From Phycisphaerae bacterium (lineage in GTDB: Bacteria > Planctomycetota > Phycisphaerae > Sedimentisphaerales > Anaerobacaceae), in the NCBI GenBank assembly GCA_030604525.1, contig JAUVVQ010000004.1:21398-85397 (forward strand): DNA of 64,000 bases, written 5' to 3'. A program made the translations under genes and the position numbers. Positions 16,147 to 25,824 of this stretch are shown here, piece after piece. Each line of letters opens with the position of its first letter. The stretch's first letter is position 1. A model generated the notes under the pieces. The model saw only the letters and a list, made by a program, of their open reading frames with translations. It was not told the origin of the DNA and searched no databases.

Positions 16147-17907
16147 ATGGCAAAAGAAAACGATTTGTTGGCTTCGGTAAGTGATACTTCAACTGACAGC
16201 GAATTCTTCTCACCCGTTCCCGAAGGGTATAAAAAGGGCAGAACAAGATACATTTTCGTTCTTGGAACTGTCATAAGCGGGCTGGGCAAAGGGATATTCT
16301 CTTCCTGCCTGGCAAAACTTATGCAGGACAAGGGGCTTAAAGTTGCTCCTATAAAACTCGAAGGATACCTAAACATCGATTCGGGTACTCTCAATCCGTT
16401 CCGCCACGGCGAGGTCTTCGTTCTCGATGACGGTATGGAATGCGATATGGACCTGGGAACCTATGAAAGAATGCTGAATAAAAAATTGAGCAGAGATAAC
16501 TTCGTAACCAGCGGACAGGTATTCAAGTCGGTCCTCTACAAAGAGCGGCACGGCGATTACCTCGGCAGGGACGTCCAGATGATACCGCATGTCACCGGGG
16601 AGGTTAAATTGAAACTCAGAAACCTTGCTATGAAAACCAAAGCTGACATTGTCTTTATTGAAATCGGCGGTACCGTCGGCGACCTCGAAAACGCCTACTA
16701 TATCGAAGCTATGCGGCAGCTCGCTTATGAAGAAGGGCCCAACAGCTGCTGCTTTGTTGCTTTAACTTATATTCTCGAACCCGAAACCCTCGGTGAGCAA
16801 AAGTCAAAAGCCGCTCAGTTAGGAATAAAGCAGTTGATGCAGTGTGGTATCCAGCCGCACATCATCGCCTGCAGAGCGACGAATCCCGTAAATGAAAAAG
16901 CTCGGCAAAAAATCAGCATCTACAGCAGCGTCCCGATGGAAAGAGTTCTTTCTCTGCCGGACTCGGCCAGTGTCTATATGATTCCTTCTATGTTAAGAGA
17001 CGCAAATCTCGACTTCCAGGTCTTGAAATTATTGAAAATTGAAGACAGAATAAATCTTAGAAATGAACGAAAGGAATGGGCCAAATGGTGCGATTTTACC
17101 GACAAAATCGAAGCCGACAGGAAAAAAATAACCATCGGTATCACCGGCAAATACACTTCCGTCCGTGACAGCTATGCTTCCATAATAAACGCTCTTGAAC
17201 ACGCCGGTATCGCACTTGGAGCTGATATCGATATCAAATGGGTTCCAACTGGAGAGATAAATGCTGAAAATGTCTCTGAAAATCTTGCCGATGTTGATGG
17301 TATCATTGTTCCCGGCGGCTTCGGTACCAGAGGTGCGGAAGGGAAAATCCAATGTACTAAATACGCCAGAGAAAACAATCTTCCCTTTCTGGGACTTTGT
17401 TTTGGTTTTCAGATGGCTGTTATCGAGTTCGCCAGAAACGTCTGCGGGTTAAAAGATGCGAACACCACTGAGATTAATGGAGACTGTAAAGAGCCCGTAA
17501 TTGGTATCCTCCCTGAGCAAAAGAAAATTGAAGGTCTCGGCGGAAATATGCGGCTCGGAGGCAGAGATATAAAGTTAAAACAAGACACCATCGCATGGGA
17601 GCTCTTTGGCAAAGCCGAGACTGTTAGAATGAGATTCAGACACCGATATGAAGTTGACCCTATATACATCGAAACACTTGAAAAAGGCGGACTTGTATTC
17701 TCCGGTAAAGCGCCCGAACACCCGATTATGCAAATCCTCGAATTGCCTGACCATCCTTTCTTTATTGGAACTCAGGCGCATCCTTGTCTGACCTCACGTC
17801 CTCTGAGCCCTCAACCTATGTTCGTCGGATTGGTCGCTTCTGCTATGAAGAAAAGATACCCCGAAAAAAAATTGCCCGGCCCGGTCGATGCTGTTAAAAA
17901 GGTCTAA
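16147..17907 (+). CDS. pyrG: CTP synthase, divergent form
   Basis: 586 residues (E. coli PyrG has 545), with a 30-residue N-terminal extension. The synthetase domain has the P-loop-like FVLGTVISGLGKGIFSS and FIEIGGTVGDLE, but the usual KxDPYxNxD reads KLEGYLNID. The amidotransferase domain follows: GGFGTRGAEGK, nucleophile C418 in FLGLCFGFQM, and H545. The third triad residue, Glu in the HPE motif, is Cys547 here (AHPCLTSRP). It makes CTP from UTP, glutamine and ATP. GAGG is 8-9 nt before ATG. Whether glutamine-dependent activity is reduced cannot be told from sequence. Confidence 0.9.
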   Translation: MAKENDLLASVSDTSTDSEFFSPVPEGYKKGRTRYIFVLGTVISGLGKGIFSSCLAKLMQDKGLKVAPIKLEGYLNIDSGTLNPFRHGEVFVLDDGMECDMDLGTYERMLNKKLSRDNFVTSGQVFKSVLYKERHGDYLGRDVQMIPHVTGEVKLKLRNLAMKTKADIVFIEIGGTVGDLENAYYIEAMRQLAYEEGPNSCCFVALTYILEPETLGEQKSKAAQLGIKQLMQCGIQPHIIACRATNPVNEKARQKISIYSSVPMERVLSLPDSASVYMIPSMLRDANLDFQVLKLLKIEDRINLRNERKEWAKWCDFTDKIEADRKKITIGITGKYTSVRDSYASIINALEHAGIALGADIDIKWVPTGEINAENVSENLADVDGIIVPGGFGTRGAEGKIQCTKYARENNLPFLGLCFGFQMAVIEFARNVCGLKDANTTEINGDCKEPVIGILPEQKKIEGLGGNMRLGGRDIKLKQDTIAWELFGKAETVRMRFRHRYEVDPIYIETLEKGGLVFSGKAPEHPIMQILELPDHPFFIGTQAHPCLTSRPLSPQPMFVGLVASAMKKRYPEKKLPGPVDAVKKV

Positions 17908-17985
17908 GAAAGCAAAACAGTTACTTCTCCTCCGGCGATTTGCCGGCGAAGTTCACTTTGACCTCGACCTGTTCTTTCAGCTCAT

Positions 17986-18375
17986 TTACTTGTTTTTGAG
18001 CTCTTCAATTTGCTTTTTTAGTTGTTCATTTTCTTCCCTGAGCTGTTTATTTTGCTCTCCGAAGCTGCTGGCCATACTCACCATCATATCGTTTATTTCA
18101 TCACCAAATTCGGTATTAAACTTTGCTCTTAAATCCTCGTTTTGATTTTTTAAATCATTTACTACTTTTTTCTGTTTAAGAAGCTCTTTCTGGTAGGTGT
18201 TCTTTCGAGTTTCAAGCTGAGCTTTTAATTCCTGAATTTCCTGCTTCAACTGTAAGTTTTGAGCCCCCACTAACTTGGCCTGCCTAGTATTGATTGCTTC
18301 CTTTTTTTCACAGCCCGCTGACAAAACGAAAGCAACCACCGCTGCAAAGAACAACCTGGTCATTATTCTTTTCAT
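17986..18375 (-). CDS. Coiled-coil lipoprotein, unknown function
   Basis: 129 residues from ATG 18375, chosen over an upstream ATG because AAAGGA lies 6 nt before it. It has a basic start (MKRIMTR), a hydrophobic stretch and a lipobox VLSAGC, so it should be lipidated on that Cys. The remainder (about 35-129) is almost continuous coiled coil with heptads rich in Leu, Gln, Glu and Lys (QLKQEIQELKAQLE, LREENEQLKKQIEELK). It may be an envelope spacer or tether in the periplasm. It ends 78 bp from pyrG on the opposite strand. A CCGGC-GATTT-GCCGG hairpin lies near 17932-17946 between them. Confidence 0.7.
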   Translation of the reverse strand: MKRIMTRLFFAAVVAFVLSAGCEKKEAINTRQAKLVGAQNLQLKQEIQELKAQLETRKNTYQKELLKQKKVVNDLKNQNEDLRAKFNTEFGDEINDMMVSMASSFGEQNKQLREENEQLKKQIEELKNK

Positions 18376-18433
18376 ATTGTATCCTTTCATATTAGAGTTA
18401 TTCTCGTTCTTGATAAGCTATTTTCTTTTATTA

Positions 18434-19897
18434 TTAACCACCCAGGCCCGCCGTAACAGATATATCTTTCATATCGAAGGAATCGGGATTTTCCACCGAC
18501 ACCTTTATGAACCTGACACTTGCGTCCAGCGTAAAGGTTTTTATGCAATGCCGGCCTGGTTGAAAACCTTTGGCGGATACGGCGGAACCTGAAGTATCGT
18601 AATTAACACCATCTGAACTGCCTCGAATATGCAGCAAAATCGGCTTCGTTGCTGACCGAGCATAACTGCATTCTAATGTAAGAGAAGCTTTTGTTACATT
18701 ACCAAAACTAATCATAGGCGAGTCTGACAATTTAGTTTTCTGACCCGCACCAAGCGAATCGATTCTCAATACGGGCATATCGAAATTAAAGGGCCTTTGC
18801 GTGACAAGTACCTGAACGCCGAGATTTTCAATCCACGGATTCCTCTCGCCCTCATATCTTTCAGGCCTTAAAGTATGATAAAGATAGATAAAGGGCAGCT
18901 CGATTATCGCATGAACCTCTGCAAATGCTGCTGCATTCGGATTTGCCTGCCGACTGGCAACAGGATTAAGCCCATATTTGTACCACTTAAATCCGTCAAA
19001 GCTGTATGCGTAACCGATACTTTCAAGCCGGGGACCATACGACCTCGTTCCTCCATAGAACATATGAAACATCCCGTTGTTATACAGAACTTCAGCTTCA
19101 GAGATTCCGCCGTCGTCCCAGTCGCCGGGACTGCCTTTTACCATAAGAGGATTGCCTTTATATTTTTTAAACGGTCCTTCCGGCTTCTCTCCGATAGCTA
19201 CCGCTACGGGGCTGTAATCGCTGTGATAATAAAGAGAGTGAGACTGACCGGAAATCGGGTGAGCACTGTAAATACGGTACTTCCCGTTTATCTTGACTAC
19301 ACCGCCTACATATCCGAAGTCGTCGAGTACAGGATTGCCCTCGTATTTTTTCCACGGCCCCAATGGATGCTTGGCAGTAGCCAAACCGACACACCAGCCC
19401 TTATGCTCTGGTGAGCTGCCGACACCTGAATACCACATATAATATGTATTATCTTCTTCATCTTCTGCTCTGACCACCATCGCACAGGCAACGGCCTCAC
19501 TATCCCAACTGCCCCGGGGGCCTGTATCCAGTATCGGCTTGTCACCATATTTTTTGAAAGGACCAAGAGGATGCTCTGAGCTTGCTACCCCAAGCCGATA
19601 TCCTTTACCGGCTCCGCAGGCGTGATAATAAAAATAATACATCCCCTCATCTTCGAATGCGTCAGCCGCCTCTAAAATTTTATCATCCCAACTGCCTTCA
19701 GGACCCGGAGTTATGATGGGATTAGGCCCCGGTATTTGAATAAGGATGCTTCCTGCAAGAATCTTATTGTGATTTAGCTGCTGGTCTTTAGACACTGTCC
19801 GCAACTTTCCATCTTTAGCTGTATTTGTCTCACACCCGAAGTTCAGAAAAATTACTGCTGCTGTTAAAAACAACACTTTCCAGTATGGCTTTTTCAT
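18434..19897 (-). CDS. Lipoprotein with five-bladed beta-propeller glycosidase-like domain
   Basis: 487 residues from ATG 19897 (AAAGGTAAGG upstream). The signal peptide ends in the lipobox LNFGC. The body (about 45-360) repeats propeller blades with WDDKILEAADAFEDEGMYYFYYHA, GSWDSEAVACAMVV, YYMWYSGVGS and ISEAEVLYNNGMFHMFYGG, the GH43/GH32/GH130-like fold in which acidic residues at blade starts form the active site. The C-terminal part (about 380-487) is a beta-sandwich, possibly carbohydrate-binding. It probably acts on a glycan at the outer membrane or periplasm. Family and substrate are not assignable with confidence. Confidence 0.75.
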   Translation of the reverse strand: MKKPYWKVLFLTAAVIFLNFGCETNTAKDGKLRTVSKDQQLNHNKILAGSILIQIPGPNPIITPGPEGSWDDKILEAADAFEDEGMYYFYYHACGAGKGYRLGVASSEHPLGPFKKYGDKPILDTGPRGSWDSEAVACAMVVRAEDEEDNTYYMWYSGVGSSPEHKGWCVGLATAKHPLGPWKKYEGNPVLDDFGYVGGVVKINGKYRIYSAHPISGQSHSLYYHSDYSPVAVAIGEKPEGPFKKYKGNPLMVKGSPGDWDDGGISEAEVLYNNGMFHMFYGGTRSYGPRLESIGYAYSFDGFKWYKYGLNPVASRQANPNAAAFAEVHAIIELPFIYLYHTLRPERYEGERNPWIENLGVQVLVTQRPFNFDMPVLRIDSLGAGQKTKLSDSPMISFGNVTKASLTLECSYARSATKPILLHIRGSSDGVNYDTSGSAVSAKGFQPGRHCIKTFTLDASVRFIKVSVENPDSFDMKDISVTAGLGG

Positions 19898-19954
19898 AAC
19901 CTTACCTTTCACATTAAGCTCTTTTTAAAATTTTGGGCTTAAAACAATTTTTTC

Positions 19955-20830
19955 CTATTCAAATAAAATCTTCAACTTTTCTTTATCTGCCGTGTCAATT
20001 TGATTTTGGTCAGTCCATACAGCTAAATCCAGACTTTTCCTGCACTGACATTCTGAGAAAACCAGTCCCTTTTCATTTGTTAAAACATTCTTTATCAACC
20101 TTAGGCAATTCTCTGTTGCCTTTTCCATATTTGATATAATCTCTTCCAGCAGTGATTGTTTATCTTCACCTTCTTTACGAGGTCGCCAGCAGTCGTAGTC
20201 ACTTACCAGAGCCACCAATGCATAGCACATCTGAGCTTCCCGGGCTAATTTCGCTTCCGGCATAGCCGTCATTCCTATCAAATCAGCTCCCCAGAAACGA
20301 TGCATCAGCGATTCGGCACGCGTGGAAAACTGCGGCCCCTCCATACACACATACGTTCCCTTTGAATGTGTTAAAACACCTATCTGTTCAGCTTTATTGC
20401 CTAATATCCCTCGAACTCTGCTGCAAGTCGGCTCTGACATCTCGCAGTGAACCGCACCAAATCCTTCAAAGAAGCTTCCCTCTCGTTTGTAGCTCTTATC
20501 AATAAACTGGTCAACCAGCACCAAATCGCCGGGGACTATCTGTTCGTTCAGCGAACCTACTGCTCCGCTTGATATAACTGTTCTGACGCCGAGCTCCTTT
20601 AACGCAAATATATTAGCCCTGTATGGAATCTCGCTTGGCGAAAGCTTGTGCCCTGAACCGTGACGGTTTAAGAAAGCAACCCTATTTGAACCAATATTAC
20701 CTAACAGAACTTCTCCGCTGGGTTTGCCGAAAGGCGTCCGGGGCTTGACACTCTCCGCTCCGGAGAGCTGCTCTGATAAAGCTTCGCCAAGCCCTGTCCC
20801 GCCGAGTATCCCTACGATATTTTCCACCAT
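19955..20830 (-). CDS. mtnP: S-methyl-5'-thioadenosine phosphorylase family
   Basis: 291 residues. Conserved purine nucleoside phosphorylase-II motifs are present: GILGGTGLGEAL (phosphate loop), FLNRHGSGHKLSPSEIPYRANI, SSGAVGSLNEQIVPGDLV, GPQFSTRAE (adenine site) and LIGMTAMPEAKLAREA, then SDYDCW. It phosphorolyses methylthioadenosine to adenine and methylthioribose-1-phosphate in methionine salvage; close relatives act on inosine or guanosine. GGAGG RBS. It stands alone, divergent from the TolB/secretin gene. Confidence 0.88.
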   Translation of the reverse strand: MVENIVGILGGTGLGEALSEQLSGAESVKPRTPFGKPSGEVLLGNIGSNRVAFLNRHGSGHKLSPSEIPYRANIFALKELGVRTVISSGAVGSLNEQIVPGDLVLVDQFIDKSYKREGSFFEGFGAVHCEMSEPTCSRVRGILGNKAEQIGVLTHSKGTYVCMEGPQFSTRAESLMHRFWGADLIGMTAMPEAKLAREAQMCYALVALVSDYDCWRPRKEGEDKQSLLEEIISNMEKATENCLRLIKNVLTNEKGLVFSECQCRKSLDLAVWTDQNQIDTADKEKLKILFE

Positions 20831-21115
20831 AAAAACGCCTCCATTTATCAGCTTCGTTATACTAATCGCTTCGAACCAAATTTACAAATAGTTTTTGGCG
20901 GAGACTTGAGAACAAACTTTGATTTTCAAGTATGTTTTTTTATCCGTTTTTTTTTGTGGGGGGCAGGAAACAATTGACTCCTGCTTTGCTTTGTATTAAA
21001 ATCCCTGGTTCGTGTTTTAACATAGGATTATTGCTCAAAACCGGGGTAATCACAATCAGCTGTTTATTTGGATACTAATTTAGATGGATAAATCAAATGA
21101 CTTCATACATATCGG

Positions 21116-23728
21116 ATGACTGGAATATTGTTGTTTTTGCTCTTCATCGACCTGACGTTTTCGAAACCGGCCCAGGCTAAGTTCATTGCTGATGGCCTGA
21201 CAGTTACTCCTTTGACCGATGATGGCCGCTCCACAGCAGCAGGATACTCCTACCATGGGGATTGGACAGCTTTTCTGCGAGAAGAATCCAGCACACAGAA
21301 GCAGTTGATGATTATGAAATCAGATGGTTCAAATGCCAGGGCTGTTACACCTCTCGGAAATACATTCTTCATCGAATGGTCATGGGATGACACAAAAATT
21401 TCCTATGAGTTTTCAAGTGCAGCGGATAGCCAGAGTCAGGCTCAGGTTTATATCTATGACCTGAATACGAAGAAAGCGATGTCTGTTTCTGCGCCTTATA
21501 CAAGATACGCTTTAGACGAGGATGATGGGCCTTTCTTCTCGCTCGACGGTAAATATGTTGCGTATAATGTTCGCGTAGGACCTGCGGTTAGCAGCGGGTC
21601 TTCAAGGACTTATCAGTTATGGATAGCCAATGTGCAGTCCGGCAAATACTGGCAAATTTTGCCTGGTAGAAGCAGGACAGTGGAGTAAAGGTGGAGTTTT
21701 TTATTGCCCTCCCGACTTTGCATAAGAACAGAAGGAGCCTCGGGTGCTTTTGATATCGCAACTGTTAACCCTGATGGCAGGAAGCTGTTTATGCTTACAG
21801 ATGTCGGTGCTCAGTCCATCGGTACAAATAACCCAAGATGGAGTCCTACCGGGGAATGGATTGCATTTACAAGTAACATTGATATGACCCAGACCGAAAG
21901 GGAACTGAGAAGATAGGATTGCTGGATTGCCAGGCCGGACGGCACCGAAGCCAGGAATCTTACAAACGCCACCTCTGCTTCGACTGAAGAGCAACTTGAT
22001 ATTAATGAGCTCTACTGGTCCTGGGATGGACGATGGATACTGGGAGGAGGCCGTAGATTTGACTCGCAGGGCAATCGAATCGATGCATTGTATTTAATTG
22101 ACCCCGTAAACGGTGGATACCGCATCATCTATACATCATATCCGAGGCTGGACAGTAAATATAGCTGGCTCCGAGCTATAGACTGGTCCTATGACAGCAA
22201 AAAAATTGCCGTAGTAATGTCACGAATGACAGTCAGAAATTGGTCTGGACAACCAGACTATGAACGTTCGCAATCCATCCTAAGCATTTATGATATCCAA
22301 ACGGGAAAACTCGAGGACATCCTCGCCTATGATGAAGACCAGGACCGAAAGAATATCCTCACTGCCTCTCAAAGCATGCGATTCAGAGATATTTCTTTTT
22401 CACCTGATAATCGTTCCATTCTACTAACAGTCGCTGATATTATCAGTGCCGATGACAAAGTCTATCAGCCTGATGTTTACCGGCTGGATTTGCCTGACCG
22501 GTTAATCTCACCAGTCGCTTCACAAAATGTCGAACCGCCCGTAGGAGGTGGCGAAAAAATACCTGTAATTGCATATAATGATAAAACAACCCAAATAGCA
22601 ACATCAGAAGACTCTTCCGCCGCCGAGCAGGCAGAACAGTCGGAAGAAGAAAAAAAACTGCATATCACTGACACCGATTTTCTAACAACTACAATAAAAC
22701 CGATGCACATGACTGTTGAAGAAACCGCTGCTTCGCTTTCTTCTGAATACGGCAACTATTTTACGACTAATCCTGCAAGAAATGTTATTCTCTTTAAAGG
22801 CCCGGAGAATATTCTAAAATCTTTACGCAGCGACCTGGAGATGATTGACACGCCCTCGCCTCATATTCTGGTTGATATGCTTGCAATCGAACTTTCTGAT
22901 GAGGCAAACCGTCGACTTGGGCTTGACTGGACCTACGCCGAAGGATATTTCGCATTATTCCAGCCGGGGGGAAGCACTGTTCAGAAATATCCTCACATTG
23001 ACACCGATGAAGATTACCGAGCTGGTTTCCCAAGTGGTGCACTGGACAGCTTGAATACCATACCAGGGGTTGGGCAGACCTTTTATCGGGGCGTTGGAAG
23101 GTTGCCGCGTGAATTTTACATCCGCCTTAATGCCTTGATACAAAACGGAAAAGGAACCATTTTGGCAAATCCTCGCACTGTTGCAATGAGCGGCAAAGAA
23201 TCACTTATTCAGATTAGAAAGACCCTGAATTATTTCTTTAACGAGGGTTTTGATGTCTCAGGACGACCCGTCGTTAAAAAAAGTGATATTACTGCCGATA
23301 CTGAGGGTAGAATCACTTCCATACTTCTTTCCGATGGAAGAATAGATCTAAAAGTGGATGTCAAAGTCGGTAACTTTACCTTTACTTCAGATGCCGGCCT
23401 GCCCGAGCTAACCACCAGGCAGTCAACCACAGAGGTCGATGTCCACAATGGCGAAACCCTTATCCTCGGAGGCCTAAGACAGTAGGAAATGAGCAACACT
23501 ACTACAAAAGTCCCTTTCCTTGGAGACTTGCCACTGATTGGACCGCTTTTCCAGAAAAAGGAAAAAAGCGTTCGCAACAGCGTCCTTACCATCCTTATTA
23601 CTCCACAGATAATGAATCATGATAATCCCATACCTGATTGGCCTACTCTCAATGAGGAAGATTGGGAAATAGTTCCTATTATGAAGGATGGGCTGTTAGA
23701 AGAAAAAAATGACAAATCGGAAAACTAA
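21116..23728 (+). pseudogene. Broken gene: TolB-like propeller fused to a secretin domain
   Basis: One reading frame of about 871 codons is interrupted. A signal peptide (about 1-21) and TolB-like WD repeats (DLNTKK, VNPDGRKLFMLTD, IARPDGTEARNLT) fill the first half. The second half has a secretin N1-like region (ARNVILFKGPENILKSL) and a secretin core: GKGTILANPRTVAMSGKE, then GETLILGGLRQ, and KVPFLGDLPLIGPLF after a stop. Damage: TAA at 21686 together with two compensating frameshifts (about 21665 and 21720; the other frame reads GQWSKGGVFYCPPDF), TAG at 21914 and TAG at 23483. The frame is otherwise open throughout. Could be a young pseudogene or assembly errors. The intact ancestor would be an outer-membrane channel fused to a propeller. 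Confidence 0.75.
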
Positions 23729-23770
23729 CCTTCCCAGCATTTTTATTCTATCCCGGGACATATTCAACTT

Positions 23771-23785
23771 TGGTATAATTATAAT
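23771..23785 (+). promoter_or_regulatory. Extended -10 promoter at queG, nearly leaderless
   Basis: TGGTATAAT (23771-23779) fits the extended -10 consensus TGnTATAAT, with a second overlapping TATAAT at 23780-23785. The queG ATG is at 23789, so transcription from the first box would begin only 2-3 nt before the start codon. No Shine-Dalgarno is present. Confidence 0.55.
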
Positions 23786-23788
23786 ACA

Positions 23789-24775
23789 ATGGGCTTAGAG
23801 AAGAAAATAAAACAAAAAGCATCCGAATTGGGCTTCGATATTGTCGGTATAACAGATGCCTCTGCTATCGGAGCCGCTCATCGAAATTTACTTGCCGACT
23901 GGCTAAAAGATGGATTTGCAGCTAATATGAATTATATGCACCGAAATTTCGAGAAGCGCATCAACCCCGCAAAGCTTCTGGAAAATGCTGAATCGGTTAT
24001 CTGTCTTGGCCTGAACTACAAACCAAAATCCCGAAAACAGAATATTACCGATAAAAAAGAGCCGACCGGTAAAGTCGCAGATTATGCCTGCTATGAAGAC
24101 TATCACAATTTCATAAAAGGGCAGTTGAGAAATTTAACCGAATTCATAACCTCCATAACCAGTCAGCCCGTGAAATTTAAAATCTGCGTTGACTCTGTCC
24201 CCCTGGCGGAAAGAGCCCTGGCCGAAAGGGCGGGACTGGGCTTCATCGGAAAAAACCGTATGCTTATCAACTCTCAGTTAGGATCGCAAATCTTTCTTGC
24301 TGAAATCATCACCACTCTAAAACTAAAAAAAGACAAACCCATCATGCCCGACTCCGAAAAGAATAATGAATCTCGAAAGCCCGTTGAGCCAGGATGTTTA
24401 AATTGTAACCGGTGCGTTGATGCCTGTCCCACCGGTGCGCTCCGGCCTGACGGCCGGTTGGATGCAGAAAAATGTATCAGTTATCTAACCATAGAATACA
24501 AAAAGCAAATACCCTACGAAGTAGCCGGGAAAATGGGAAATCGGCTCTTCGGCTGTGACCGTTGCCTTCTTGCCTGCCCGTATCAAAAAAATGCGCCTTG
24601 CTGTAAAAATGATAGAATAAAATTTTACCCCGACAGAATGGAAATCAGCTTACAGCATATATTGACTTTAAATGATGCGGATTTTAAAACCGAATTTGCT
24701 GATTCCCCAATCAAACGCACCGGCCTTGACGCTTTAAAAAGAAATGCAAAAATCTGCCTTAGCAATCTGAAATAG
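23789..24775 (+). CDS. queG: Epoxyqueuosine reductase
   Basis: 328 residues, a little shorter than E. coli QueG. The cobalamin-binding N-terminal region holds FDIVGITDA, MNYMHRNFEKRINPAKLLENAESVI and AERAGLGFIGKNRMLI. Two [4Fe-4S] clusters are indicated by CLNCNRCVDACPTGAL and CDRCLLACPYQKNAPCC. It reduces epoxyqueuosine to queuosine in tRNA, the last step of the modification, in the cytoplasm. The start lacks an RBS but follows a -10 box directly, implying a leaderless or near-leaderless mRNA. Confidence 0.93.
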   Translation: MGLEKKIKQKASELGFDIVGITDASAIGAAHRNLLADWLKDGFAANMNYMHRNFEKRINPAKLLENAESVICLGLNYKPKSRKQNITDKKEPTGKVADYACYEDYHNFIKGQLRNLTEFITSITSQPVKFKICVDSVPLAERALAERAGLGFIGKNRMLINSQLGSQIFLAEIITTLKLKKDKPIMPDSEKNNESRKPVEPGCLNCNRCVDACPTGALRPDGRLDAEKCISYLTIEYKKQIPYEVAGKMGNRLFGCDRCLLACPYQKNAPCCKNDRIKFYPDRMEISLQHILTLNDADFKTEFADSPIKRTGLDALKRNAKICLSNLK

Positions 24776-24795
24776 CTATTCGCTTATAAACAATA

Positions 24796-25824
24796 CTAAG
24801 GCGCCAGAAAGGCATCCGCTTCACAGGAGGGAACTTCAATACCTTTATAGATTTCGGTATTGCGGAGCGTAAATATATCATCGTTGGAAATATCTGTATG
24901 ACGGGTTTTTATGAATTTAACACTGCCGTCCGTGAACAAAACATTCTGCCCTCTGCGATTGTGATTGATGCTGTTAAGATGTGCGAGTTTCTTGTCAAGT
25001 TTAAGTTTGAGCTCACTGGAATAGTCGTCCGGCAGCGTCTCGAAAAGCGGATTCATATCAGCCATCAATACCTTCCGACCGGTCATCCCGTTAGAATTTG
25101 TTTTTGGACATCTTAGTCGAATACTGTAAGTTATGTAGTTCCTATTCGGAAAATCGTTGTGCTTTCGAAGCTCTGTAAGGTCAAGAGCTGTTTGGCAGGA
25201 AGACGTACCCGGACAAATAAATTCTTGCGGTTTCACATATCCCCCTTTTACTAAAAGCCATATATGACGCGTATTGGAAACATTTTCGTTCCCTTGATAA
25301 CCGACCTTCCACCACGGTTGTCCTTGTGATGTTGCTACCATCGGAAGCTTGTCATTGTGTTCGATTGTGTAATTGCTTAAGCCCTGATATATCCTGCTCA
25401 ATTGCATCTGGCATGCCTGCTGAAAGGATTTTTGACGAACAAATTTAGTAGAGCTGAAAAAGACTCCTGCAAAAAAAAGTATCACCGCTGCTGCTGTAAG
25501 AACTTTACCCAGATTTCGCAAAAAAGGATTTTGTACTTCTACGCTCTGCGACTGTTCATTTGCAAGCAGCTCTTCAAGGCGATTGTGACTTGCCCTGGAG
25601 AGTTCCTTAAGACGAGATGCCGTCTGTTCAACCAATTCTTCCGGACAGGATTCAACCTCAACCGCTTCAAGGGGGGATAAAGCCGATTTGAGCCTGAAGT
25701 TAATCTCAGCCGCCTCTTCATTGGAGAATATCAACTCTTCTGCTTTTGCGCTTGCTGCTTCGTTTGTCAGGCCTAAGTTGTAATCAAATATCAGATGTTT
25801 TTGTTCATTACTTAACGGCTTCAT
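24796..25824 (-). CDS. Anti-sigma-type membrane protein with H-X9-DG pseudopilin tail
   Basis: 342 residues. The N-terminal helical part (about 1-100, KHLIFDYNLGLTNEAASAKAEELI) resembles the anti-sigma domain of membrane anti-sigma factors but lacks a zinc HCC motif. One membrane segment lies at about 107-125 (VLTAAAVILFFAGVFF). The C-terminal part (about 135-342) carries features of DUF1559/H-X9-DG planctomycete pseudopilins: QLSRIYQGLSNYTIEHNDKLP after the helix and NRRGQNVLFTDGSVKFIK with the DG motif. Its start overlaps the sigma gene stop by 4 bp (ATGA), so both should be co-translated and functionally linked. Confidence 0.75.
   Translation of the reverse strand: MKPLSNEQKHLIFDYNLGLTNEAASAKAEELIFSNEEAAEINFRLKSALSPLEAVEVESCPEELVEQTASRLKELSRASHNRLEELLANEQSQSVEVQNPFLRNLGKVLTAAAVILFFAGVFFSSTKFVRQKSFQQACQMQLSRIYQGLSNYTIEHNDKLPMVATSQGQPWWKVGYQGNENVSNTRHIWLLVKGGYVKPQEFICPGTSSCQTALDLTELRKHNDFPNRNYITYSIRLRCPKTNSNGMTGRKVLMADMNPLFETLPDDYSSELKLKLDKKLAHLNSINHNRRGQNVLFTDGSVKFIKTRHTDISNDDIFTLRNTEIYKGIEVPSCEADAFLAP

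Noticed and set aside
17928..17950. CCGGC-GATTT-GCCGG hairpin between pyrG and the lipoprotein gene as a terminator
   Set aside because: No T-run on either side; stem of 5 bp only. It may be a weak bidirectional structure but is not supported as a terminator.
21116..23728. Recoding of TAG as an amino acid to explain the interrupted TolB-secretin gene
   Set aside because: TAG serves as the normal stop of queG, ruvX and other intact genes here, and a frameshift pair is also present; damage or sequence error is simpler.
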